From: Candidatus Gastranaerophilales bacterium
Lineage (GTDB): Bacteria; Cyanobacteriota; Vampirovibrionia; Gastranaerophilales; Gastranaerophilaceae
DNA: 64,000 nt
Assembly (NCBI GenBank): GCA_944325595.1
Contig: CALVAQ010000002.1
Span: 1-64,000 of the forward strand
Direction of reading: 5' to 3'
Part shown: piece after piece, positions 1 to 7,172 of the stretch
Layout of the letters: each line of letters starts with the position of its first letter
Numbering within the stretch: the stretch's first letter is position 1
Notes under the pieces: generated by a model
Told to the model about the DNA's origin: nothing
Database searches by the model: none
What the model saw: only the letters and a program-made list of their open reading frames with translations
Translations under genes and position numbers: made by a program

Positions 1-364
1 TGGGCTGCGCTTCCTTCCTCTCGTCCAAAGTGACATTTAGTCACTTCGTCCTCGGCAGAGTGCCACAGGCCCGTGGCAAATGTTATTCAGTTTTGTCTTT
101 GACATGTTTCATTTTTATACAACTGAGACTTCTTATTGCTTTGTCTTCTCACAAAGGATACTTAAACGTTTGTTCAGAAGATAAAGACAAGTCCATTGAT
201 TTTGCCAAACTCAAAACCCTGACAAATTATTTTATTGTCAACGGATTACACTGCCGTAAAAATATCTGCGAGTGAAAACCCCATAACAAAACGCTAATAA
301 GAAAATTTCTTAAAGAGCATATACATAAATTACCATCGACATACATAACGGTCAAGTAATTTAT
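1..364. other. Noncoding left edge with palindromic GC-richer start
   Basis: No convincing gene lies here. Bases 1-80 are visibly richer in G and C than the following AT-rich sequence and contain two hairpins: AAGTGAC/GTCACTT at 28-46 and GCCAC/GTGGC at 62-77. The style (runs like TTCCTTCCTCTCG and TCACTTCGTCCTCGG) recalls the repeat cluster around 25400, so this may be the end of a similar repeat, or a structured RNA cut off by the window edge. Bases 80-364 show only AT-rich sequence with a short palindrome (AAGAAAATTTCTT) downstream of the minus-strand gene at 365. Confidence 0.5.
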
Positions 365-1126
365 TTAGACATCTTGTTTTTCCTGAACAGAATTTTGTTG
401 CGCACCAAGAAACTCATTTATCGTTTTAAGTCTGACAAAATTCTCATTTGTGTTCTTAACAGCAGCCTGTGATTCTTTGTTCAATCTCAACAATGCTGCA
501 ATTGCAATAGCAGGAGCAGCAACAAATGCAACTGTTTTCAAAGCGGCAGAGTGATAAGGGTGAGATGTCATAAATTTGTCAAAAGAATTGTTCAATTTTG
601 TATTAAAAGCTGTTTTGTTGATTACATTTTTTAATGTTGATTTTCCTGAACCAAATTTTTGGGACACACCGGGCAAAAGTTCCTTTGCTTTTTCTGCAAT
701 TTTTCCGCCAAAGCCTGAAAGAACTGACAAACCTCCGAACAATGCAGCAAAATCGATAACGAAAGACATAGCCGGATGCTTTTTATCAAATTCTTTCAAT
801 GGTTTTACATTATTGTTAACAGCTTTTTTTATGCCGAATACACCGAGAGCAACAGCAAACATTGCACCCCATTTACCGAGAATTACTGCTGATTTTGAAA
901 GTTTTGAAGTTAATGCACCATTTTGTGCTGCGCCGCCTAAAAATGCATCAACAATCGGAGCCGCAATAATAACTGTTTTTGCGGTCTTTTTTGAAACATC
1001 AGAAAGTCTGTGCAGCGGACCATTTGATGCTGCTGCATACATCTGATCATCAGAGTTATACAAAAGGGCATGCTCATTGTCCTGAGCAGACTTAAAAGAT
1101 ACTGAATTTATGCTGTTTATAGGCAT
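365..1126 (-). CDS. Hypothetical membrane protein with I-N-S-V-S-F N-terminal motif
   Basis: The product is 253 residues with no family I recognise. It starts with a short polar stretch containing INSVSFKS at residues 6-13, a motif type that recurs at the N-termini of other proteins in this window (13328, 24303, 41778). Hydrophobic, Ala/Gly-rich segments lie near residues 51-68, 82-99, 120-140 and 196-213, so it is probably an integral membrane protein; lysine-rich stretches lie between them. The start is supported by an AAAGG ribosome site upstream of the ATG and by a TATAAT at 1160-1165 on the minus strand. It is divergent from the tRNA methylthiotransferase gene. Function unknown. Confidence 0.75.
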   Translation of the reverse strand: MPINSINSVSFKSAQDNEHALLYNSDDQMYAAASNGPLHRLSDVSKKTAKTVIIAAPIVDAFLGGAAQNGALTSKLSKSAVILGKWGAMFAVALGVFGIKKAVNNNVKPLKEFDKKHPAMSFVIDFAALFGGLSVLSGFGGKIAEKAKELLPGVSQKFGSGKSTLKNVINKTAFNTKLNNSFDKFMTSHPYHSAALKTVAFVAAPAIAIAALLRLNKESQAAVKNTNENFVRLKTINEFLGAQQNSVQEKQDV

Positions 1127-1159
1127 GTTGAATTACCTTTTTGCAACTTTGAGACATAT

Positions 1160-1165
1160 ATTATA
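1160..1165 (-). promoter_or_regulatory. -10 box for the 365-1126 gene
   Basis: A perfect TATAAT on the minus strand lies about 34 bases before the ATG at 1126. No good -35 box is visible, so this is a modest call. Confidence 0.35.
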
Positions 1166-1218
1166 CTACACAAATAAAATTTTGTTTATACAAAATTTTT
1201 ATGATACTAAAATATATT

Positions 1219-2505
1219 ATGAAAAAGTTTTTGATAAAAACAAACGGATGCAAAGCAAACCAGCTTGAAAGCGAAATTATAAAAGAAAAATTACTCAATT
1301 CCGGCTATGCGGAAGCAAAAAATATAAATGATGCAGAAATTTATATTCTAAACTCATGTTCTGTTACGGAAAATGCCGATATCGATGCTCTGCGTGCACT
1401 CAGAAATATAAAAAGCAAAAACAATGCTGTTTATACAGTGATTACCGGCTGCAGTGCGCAGCTTAACGCAGAAAATATAAAAGAACTGGACTATATAGAC
1501 TTAATTCTCGGCAATGATGACAAATTTGGAATTGTTGATGCCATAAAAGAAAATACAGGAAAAGTCAGCGATATTTTTAAAGTCAAAACATTTAACAATC
1601 AACCAATTCACAACTATTCAAAAACAAGAGGATATGTAAAAATCCAGGACGGGTGCAACAACTACTGCTCATACTGCACAATTCCCCTTGCCAGAGGAAA
1701 CAGCAGAAGCAACAATATTGAAAATATTCTTGAACAAATAAAAATATATTCAGATGCAAATATAAAAGAAATTGTATTGACGGGTATTCATATAGGTCAA
1801 TGGGGAGAGGACTTTGACACCCCCGCAGATTTTTTAAGACTAATTGAAGAGATTGAAAAAACTGATATAAAAAGATACCGCCTTGGTTCTTTAAATCCAT
1901 TGGAAATATCAGATAATTTGCTGAAAGTTCTTTCACAATCAGAGAAATTCTGTCCTCATTTTCATCTGTCGTTACAGTCATTAAACGACAGGGTTTTGTA
2001 CAACATGAACAGACACTACAGTGCACAAGAATGTCTTGAGTTAACAGACAAAATCGAACAGCATTTCAATATTCCGTTTATCGGCAGCGACATTATTGTC
2101 GGTTTTCCTGACGAGTCGGACGAGGACTTTGAGATTACTTGCAATAATGCAATTAAAGCAAAATTGTCGAACATCCACGTTTTTCCGTATTCAATCAGAA
2201 GAAATACAAAAGCAGCAGAAATGAAAAATCAAGTACCGGAAAAAGTAAAACATTTACGTGCTGAAAAGCTGCATAAAATTGCAAATGAAAAATATAAGAA
2301 TTTTATTGAAAAAAACATAGGAACAACAGCAGAAATACTAGTTGAAAAAAGACCTGACAAACATACAGGATTTCCTAAGGGCATAACAAAAAATTATTTA
2401 ACAATACACCTCAATGACACAAACAAAGACATTTATAACACAATACAAAATGTAAGAATCGAAGCTGTTGATAGTATCGGACATATAACAGGTAAAATAA
2501 TTTAA
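1219..2505 (+). CDS. mtaB: tRNA methylthiotransferase, MiaB/MtaB family (radical SAM)
   Basis: This enzyme family inserts a methylthio group into modified adenosines next to tRNA anticodons; the MtaB branch acts on t6A37. From the ATG at 1219 the protein has 428 residues. Cys11, Cys47 and Cys78 (in TNGCKANQ, NSCSVT, TGCSAQ) match the N-terminal cluster ligands, and Cys146, Cys150 and Cys153 (DGCNNYCSYCTIP) form the CxxxCxxC radical-SAM site. A C-terminal TRAM-like region follows. The ATG at 1201 would add six residues not typical of the family, so 1219 is preferred, although neither start has a clear Shine-Dalgarno sequence. MtaB fits the short GCKANQ-type N-terminus better than MiaB or RimO, but the exact tRNA target is inferred. 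Confidence 0.88.
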   Translation: MKKFLIKTNGCKANQLESEIIKEKLLNSGYAEAKNINDAEIYILNSCSVTENADIDALRALRNIKSKNNAVYTVITGCSAQLNAENIKELDYIDLILGNDDKFGIVDAIKENTGKVSDIFKVKTFNNQPIHNYSKTRGYVKIQDGCNNYCSYCTIPLARGNSRSNNIENILEQIKIYSDANIKEIVLTGIHIGQWGEDFDTPADFLRLIEEIEKTDIKRYRLGSLNPLEISDNLLKVLSQSEKFCPHFHLSLQSLNDRVLYNMNRHYSAQECLELTDKIEQHFNIPFIGSDIIVGFPDESDEDFEITCNNAIKAKLSNIHVFPYSIRRNTKAAEMKNQVPEKVKHLRAEKLHKIANEKYKNFIEKNIGTTAEILVEKRPDKHTGFPKGITKNYLTIHLNDTNKDIYNTIQNVRIEAVDSIGHITGKII

Positions 2506-2509
2506 TATT

Positions 2510-2538
2510 CTGTCAGCAATAATAATTTGTAATATAAT
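2510..2538 (+). promoter_or_regulatory. Promoter giving a leaderless amidase mRNA
   Basis: CTGTCA (2510-2515), a 17-base spacer and TATAAT (2533-2538) are followed by exactly six bases and the ATG at 2545. Transcription would be expected to begin at or next to the A of the start codon, so the mRNA is probably leaderless; no Shine-Dalgarno sequence is present. Confidence 0.6.
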
Positions 2539-2544
2539 TTTAAA

Positions 2545-3378
2545 ATGAAATTAAAAATATTACTTGTACAAAACAGCGCAATAATCGGCAACAAAAAAGC
2601 AACATTCAACAATGTTGAAACGCTTTTGGAACAATATGAAGAAGGAAAACCTGACTTGATAATATTTCCTGAAGTCTGGTCTATAGGCTGGTATTGCAAA
2701 AACTTTCAGGATGAAGCTGAAGAGATTGAAAACAGCGAAACGATTTCATTTTTAAAAAACGTTGCACTAAATTTTAATTCAACGGTAATAGGCGGCTCAT
2801 TTATATGCAAACACCCAAATAATGTATATAAAAACACATGTCCTGTAATTGACAAGGCAGGCAAACTGGTTACGACATATGACAAAATGCATTTATTTTC
2901 TCATATAGGTTCTGAAGAGAATAAATTTGTAACAACAGGTGACGAACTGAAAATATTAAATTTAAACGGAACGAAAATAGGTTTGTCTATTTGCTATGAT
3001 ATCAGATTTCCTGAATTATACAGAGAATATTCAAAACATGGTGTAGAAGTTTTTGTAAACATGGCAGCATGGTCAAACAAAAAACCGAAGCACTGGGCAG
3101 TTATGCACAAAGCCCGTGCAATTGAAAACCAGTGTTTTATGATTACTGTTGACCAAACAGGAAAAATTGTAGATGATGAATACAATCTGGGTCATTCCAT
3201 GATTATTGACCCTTGGGGCGAAACAGAAGAAATGCTGCATGAAGAAGAAGCTTGTCTGCTGTACGAAATCGATACTTACAAAGCAAAAAACCTCAGGCAG
3301 AATTTCCCTCTTCTCAAAGATAGACGGGATGAAAATACAAAGTACTTTAATGTTCGGGAGATAAAATTGTATGAATAA
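2545..3378 (+). CDS. Carbon-nitrogen hydrolase (nitrilase/omega-amidase family)
   Basis: The protein has 277 residues, a normal length for the family, which hydrolyses small amides in the cytoplasm. The catalytic triad is visible as Glu43 (IIFPEVW), Lys114 (TYDKMHLF) and Cys150 (SICYDIRFPELY). The YDIRFPELYR context resembles Nit2/YafV-type omega-amidases, which act on alpha-ketoglutaramate or ketosuccinamate; that substrate is inferred from family resemblance only. No signal peptide is present. The gene overlaps the next one by eight bases, so the two are probably cotranscribed. Confidence 0.88.
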   Translation: MKLKILLVQNSAIIGNKKATFNNVETLLEQYEEGKPDLIIFPEVWSIGWYCKNFQDEAEEIENSETISFLKNVALNFNSTVIGGSFICKHPNNVYKNTCPVIDKAGKLVTTYDKMHLFSHIGSEENKFVTTGDELKILNLNGTKIGLSICYDIRFPELYREYSKHGVEVFVNMAAWSNKKPKHWAVMHKARAIENQCFMITVDQTGKIVDDEYNLGHSMIIDPWGETEEMLHEEEACLLYEIDTYKAKNLRQNFPLLKDRRDENTKYFNVREIKLYE

Positions 3379-4717
3379 GTTAAAAATATTATTATTAAGT
3401 TTCATTTTTCTTTTTACCGGTACATATGCCGGTGCTGCCAATTTGGACAGCCTTATTCATAAATCACAGCTCGACAAAATGTCTACAGTTGCGGTTTCGG
3501 TAAAAGATGCAAAATCAGGCAGAGTTGTTTATGAATACAACCAAAACAAGCTCATGAATCCCGCTTCGGTACAAAAAATCTTTACCATGTACAGCGCATA
3601 TAATGAACTTGGCTCAGACTATACATTTAAAACAACTGCCTATATTGATAAAAAGAGAAATCTTTACATAAAACTCGGCGCTGACCCCACACTAACAAAA
3701 GGCTCGCTTGTAACGCTTTTAAAATTGGTAAAGGAAAAATGCAATAAACCGATAGAAGATATTGTTTTTGATACATCAGTAATCGATAACAAACAGTGGG
3801 GCACCGGCTGGATGTGGGATGATGACACAAATCCGCTTTTGCCCAAAATATCACCGCTGTCTGTCAATGAAAATAAAATCGAAGTTGTTATAGCACCTGC
3901 AAAAAACGGTACTTTAACAGAAATTAAAAACAAAAGTTCATATACCATGAATTTTGTAAACCATGCTCAAAAAGGCAGCAAAAACGAAATTATACTTGAA
4001 CGAAATCCGTGGACAACAGCAGATTTGACATATATTTACGGAACAATAAACACACCGCAAAAAGTTATTCTGCCGGTATCTTCAACAGAAAGATATTTTA
4101 CAGGTGAATTTAATTCAGCACTTGCTGCAGCAGGAATAAAACACAACGGTGCATTCAAATACGCACCTTTGCCGTCCGATGTCGTAAAAGTTGCAGAAAT
4201 TTCAAGTGTTCCGTTGAGTGAAATCATTTCTTCAACATTAAAAAACAGCAACAACTTTTATTCCGAAATGATATTTAAAGTTGCTGGAGGACACTATGCA
4301 AAAAGCAAAGGGTCAACAGACAATGCTGTTAAGTTGTTTGAAAAACAGTTTTCCGGTATAAAATCAGATTCGCATATTGTTGCGGATGCATGTGGAATTT
4401 CGAGAAACAATCTTGTCAGTGCAGATTGGATTACTTCAGCGCTAAACCAAATATATAAAAGCGGTGATTTTGAACAGTATTCGGTATTACTGCCCAAACC
4501 GATTGAAGGCACTCTTTCAAACAGATTGCTGAACATTTCCTTAAAACTCAGAGCAAAGACAGGCACGGCTAGCGGTATAAGCACTATAGCAGGATATATC
4601 GATACAAAATCCGGTAAAAAATACAGCTTTGCTATATTAATCCAAAATCACAATACAAAGGTCATAGACGTAAAGAAATTTGAAGATTCACTAATCAATG
4701 AAATATACAAAATGTAA
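3371..4717 (+). CDS. dacB: D-Ala-D-Ala carboxypeptidase/endopeptidase, PBP4 (peptidase S13)
   Basis: This is a 448-residue low-molecular-weight penicillin-binding protein that would trim or cut peptidoglycan cross-links outside the cytoplasmic membrane. A signal peptide occupies residues 1-23 (hydrophobic core then AYAGAA). The three active-site motifs are S66-V-Q-K69, S293-N-N295 and K396-T-G398, in the order and spacing of the S13 family, with the large insert between the first two motifs that marks PBP4. It overlaps the amidase gene by eight bases and is followed by 122 AT-rich bases with no obvious terminator. Confidence 0.93.
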   Translation: MNKLKILLLSFIFLFTGTYAGAANLDSLIHKSQLDKMSTVAVSVKDAKSGRVVYEYNQNKLMNPASVQKIFTMYSAYNELGSDYTFKTTAYIDKKRNLYIKLGADPTLTKGSLVTLLKLVKEKCNKPIEDIVFDTSVIDNKQWGTGWMWDDDTNPLLPKISPLSVNENKIEVVIAPAKNGTLTEIKNKSSYTMNFVNHAQKGSKNEIILERNPWTTADLTYIYGTINTPQKVILPVSSTERYFTGEFNSALAAAGIKHNGAFKYAPLPSDVVKVAEISSVPLSEIISSTLKNSNNFYSEMIFKVAGGHYAKSKGSTDNAVKLFEKQFSGIKSDSHIVADACGISRNNLVSADWITSALNQIYKSGDFEQYSVLLPKPIEGTLSNRLLNISLKLRAKTGTASGISTIAGYIDTKSGKKYSFAILIQNHNTKVIDVKKFEDSLINEIYKM

Positions 4718-4839
4718 TAACTTAAACATTTTAGACCATATATATTAGGCAAATTTAAATAAAATGTAATATAATCTAAACATAGAGTTGATTTAATAAA
4801 AAATATTATTAAAAAGTAATTAGCAAAGGATATAGAGGT

Positions 4840-5598
4840 ATGAAGCTTAAAAATTTAGTTGTAGGATTAGTAATGTTTATATTTATGGCAATGCAAACAG
4901 CATGTATTGCCGGTGCATCAACTGCATCAGATGTAAAAAAACTCGTTTCGCTGTACCGTTCACAGAATTATCTGGGCTGTGTGCAAACATCTCAAAAAAT
5001 GATTGATGAAAATCCGTCAAATATATATGCACACTATTATATGGGTTTGTCATATTTGCAATTAGGCAAAAACACACAAGCAATTGATGCTTTTAACGCA
5101 GTTGTATCCCTTAATTCAAACAAAACACTTGTTGAATATGCAAACAGAGGAATTGCCTGCTTAAACAAACCTGAAGATTGTGCAAAATATGCTGAAACGA
5201 CCAGTGATTTAGAAAATTTCATTAAATCAAATAAATTCTATGATAAATCGGTTCAAGCAGAAGTAAATGAAAGAAAGCTTGATAGAATTAAAGAAAATAT
5301 AAACAATGAACTTGGTCCGAATGCCAATAAAAAATCTGAAATGCCGACAAATGATGAAATCGCAAATGCCGTAAAAACACTTGCAAAAGTCGGTATAAAT
5401 CCTATGTCAGGAATGAATCAGGCAATGATGACTAATCCTGAGCTTATGCAAATGAACATGCTTTTAGGAAACAACAATCAGTATGGTAACGGCATGAACA
5501 ATATGCTGCCATACCTTTTAATGGGACAAAACAGCGGACAGAATTTGTCTCCGGAATTGATTCAATCAATGATGATGTCACAAATACAAATGTACTAA
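4840..5598 (+). CDS. Secreted TPR-containing protein
   Basis: A 252-residue protein with an N-terminal hydrophobic signal (residues 5-25) is followed by about two TPR-like helical repeats (residues 30-115; YLGCVQTSQKMI, AHYYMGLSYLQLGK, AIDAFNAVVSLN). The rest is a charged linker and a Met/Asn/Gln-rich tail, which has low complexity. Cys22 sits close to the cleavage region, but the preceding residues (MQTAC) do not fit a good lipobox. It lies 27 bases before fliW, so it may belong to the fliW-csrA transcription unit. A role in scaffolding or protein interaction is only a guess. Confidence 0.75.
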   Translation: MKLKNLVVGLVMFIFMAMQTACIAGASTASDVKKLVSLYRSQNYLGCVQTSQKMIDENPSNIYAHYYMGLSYLQLGKNTQAIDAFNAVVSLNSNKTLVEYANRGIACLNKPEDCAKYAETTSDLENFIKSNKFYDKSVQAEVNERKLDRIKENINNELGPNANKKSEMPTNDEIANAVKTLAKVGINPMSGMNQAMMTNPELMQMNMLLGNNNQYGNGMNNMLPYLLMGQNSGQNLSPELIQSMMMSQIQMY

Positions 5599-5625
5599 TA
5601 TCTTAATTTTTAACTTGGGGAAAAA

Positions 5626-6054
5626 ATGAATTTAAATACGACAAAGTTTGGTGAAATACAAATTGATGAAAACCTGATTTTTGATTTTGTAGAGCCTGTT
5701 ATAGGCTATGACAATCTTCGAAAATATGTATTGGTTGAACATTCAGAAAATTCTGCTTTCAGATGGCTGCAGTCCGTTGAAGATGCGGATTTAGCTTTTC
5801 CTGTTACTTCACCGGCAAGTTTTGATATTGATTATCAGTTTGAAATTCCAACTGACAAAGCAGAAAAAATCGGGCTTAGCTCAGTTGAAACCTTAATATC
5901 TTTAAATATAGTTACCATTCCTGCAGGAAATCCAAGAAAAGCGACAATAAACCTTTTGGCTCCTATTATAATCAATGCGGCAACAAAACAAGGAATGCAG
6001 ATAATACTGTCTAATTCAAACTACCCTGTGAAGGAACCACTCATAAAAGACTGA
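5626..6054 (+). CDS. fliW: Flagellar assembly factor FliW
   Basis: The 142-residue product matches FliW across its whole length (N-terminal FGEIQIDENLIFDF, IGYDNLRKYVLVE, FRWLQSVEDADLAFPV, and the C-terminal NPRKATINLLAPIIIN). FliW binds CsrA and is released when flagellin is exported, coupling flagellin translation to assembly. Here it sits 40 bases upstream of csrA, the classic pairing. The ATG is preceded by CTTGGGG. No flagellin or other filament gene is present in the window. Confidence 0.93.
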   Translation: MNLNTTKFGEIQIDENLIFDFVEPVIGYDNLRKYVLVEHSENSAFRWLQSVEDADLAFPVTSPASFDIDYQFEIPTDKAEKIGLSSVETLISLNIVTIPAGNPRKATINLLAPIIINAATKQGMQIILSNSNYPVKEPLIKD

Positions 6055-6073
6055 ATTTTGACAGAAGCCCAAA

Positions 6074-6088
6074 TACACAGGATAGGAG
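6074..6088 (+). promoter_or_regulatory. Candidate CsrA-binding sites overlapping the csrA ribosome site
   Basis: The csrA leader reads TACACAGGATAGGAG, holding two GGA cores just before the start codon. The first (ACAGGATA) is close to the known CsrA consensus ACARGGAUG, and the second overlaps the Shine-Dalgarno sequence. This suggests autoregulation by CsrA, as in other bacteria; it has not been shown here. Confidence 0.4.
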
Positions 6089-6094
6089 AAGAAA

Positions 6095-6373
6095 ATGCTT
6101 GTACTTGCAAGAAAAATTGGCGAAAAAATAATTGTTAATGACAATATAGAAATAATTGTACTTGATGCAAATCAAAATACTGTTCGTATCGGAATCAATG
6201 CACCTCAAAATGTTTCCGTATACAGAGAAGAATTGTACAAAGAAATCAAATCGGCAAACAAAGACAGTATTGATGCATCTGAATCCACAATGAATGAACT
6301 TCATAATCTTGTAAAAGCAAAGTCTTTTTCAAATACAAATTACGAATTATTCACAAATAAGATTAATCATTAA
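6095..6373 (+). CDS. csrA: Carbon storage regulator CsrA with C-terminal extension
   Basis: CsrA is a dimeric RNA-binding protein that represses translation at GGA-containing leaders. The N-terminus MLVLARKIGEKI and the RNA-contact segment APQNVSVYREELY are clear; Leu4, Arg6 and the Arg of VYREE correspond to known RNA-contacting positions. At 92 residues it is about 30 longer than the usual 61-residue CsrA; the polar tail (ASESTMNELHN onward) might contact FliW or RNA, but this is speculation. It follows fliW with a strong AGGAG ribosome site. Confidence 0.95.
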   Translation: MLVLARKIGEKIIVNDNIEIIVLDANQNTVRIGINAPQNVSVYREELYKEIKSANKDSIDASESTMNELHNLVKAKSFSNTNYELFTNKINH

Positions 6374-6379
6374 TTTACT

Positions 6380-7063
6380 ATGCAAAAATCAGAATTAATG
6401 ACAGAGTTTTATGTAAACAAGAACTATGAAGGATTAAAGTCTATATTAATAAGCTCGTCAGATGCTGTTGAGCTTGAATATTTGGCAAGAATTTATCAAA
6501 AAGAACAGAATTATAAAAAAGCTGCCGAAATATATAAAAAACTTGGTTTACTGTATGAATACGGACGCTGTGAACTTTTACAGGGTAATTTGAATATCAC
6601 AAAAGACATTTGGTCGAATATAAAAGATGAAAATCCTGCAGTTTTGTGGGGAAAATCACTACTCGGGTTTATTGAACTGTATGTTACTAGAGTACCAACT
6701 TTTTTTCAAATCAGAGCATTTTTGGAAGTTGACCTCGATGCTTTGCTTAAAGCAAGGCTAATCACGTATTGTGAAAATATAGTAAACGGTGCGCACTTTC
6801 TTGAACAAAACAACCAAGAGAGCTACAAATTTATCGGAAGAGTATTTGTAAATAATAATTATTTTGAATTAGCCGAACTGTTTCTCAACAAGGCAAAAGA
6901 TGTTTGTTACGTTGACCCGGAAGTGCACCTTATGCTGGCAAAATGCCACTTATACAAAAACAATATTGAAGCCGCAAAAAATTCGTTAAAAATCAGTATG
7001 GAAAAGGGATATGGCTATTTTCCGGCAAAAAGAATGCTTGAACAACTGGAAAATACAAAATAA
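6380..7063 (+). CDS. TPR-like repeat protein downstream of csrA
   Basis: The product is 227 residues, almost entirely alpha-helical repeats of TPR/Sel1 style (YLARIYQKEQNYKKAAEIYKK, then ELAELFLNKAKDV, and HLMLAKCHLYKNNIEAAKNS). It has no signal peptide or membrane segment. Only six bases separate it from csrA, with no separate ribosome site, which suggests translational coupling in a TPR-fliW-csrA-TPR unit. An adaptor role in the FliW/CsrA circuit is an inference from position alone. Confidence 0.75.
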   Translation: MQKSELMTEFYVNKNYEGLKSILISSSDAVELEYLARIYQKEQNYKKAAEIYKKLGLLYEYGRCELLQGNLNITKDIWSNIKDENPAVLWGKSLLGFIELYVTRVPTFFQIRAFLEVDLDALLKARLITYCENIVNGAHFLEQNNQESYKFIGRVFVNNNYFELAELFLNKAKDVCYVDPEVHLMLAKCHLYKNNIEAAKNSLKISMEKGYGYFPAKRMLEQLENTK

Positions 7064-7122
7064 AGAAAAAATAAAATTGTTGAAACAAAAGCATATTATG
7101 AGGTAAAATAAAGTCAAATAAG

Positions 7123-7128
7123 TATAAT
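7123..7128 (+). promoter_or_regulatory. -10 box upstream of clpC
   Basis: TATAAT lies 45 bases before the clpC ATG in an AT-rich gap. The -35 region is not convincing. No CtsR-type direct repeat is evident to me. Confidence 0.3.
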
Positions 7129-7172
7129 TACATCAAATTATGCTTAAATATACGGACAACAGGAGTTAATAA

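Noticed and set aside
1-80. RNase P or signal-recognition-particle RNA fragment
   Set aside because: The minus strand reads GAGGAAGGAAGC, which loosely recalls both, but the conserved core bases around it do not match either.
30-275. 81-codon plus-strand frame
   Set aside because: It crosses two hairpins, has no ribosome site and no family-like features.
576-1046. 156-codon plus-strand frame opposite the 365-1126 gene
   Set aside because: It is a shadow of the minus-strand gene, which has a better start, composition and hydrophobic pattern.
4840-4911. Lipoprotein signal in the TPR protein
   Set aside because: Cys22 is preceded by QTA rather than a normal lipobox leucine, so a plain signal peptide is favoured.
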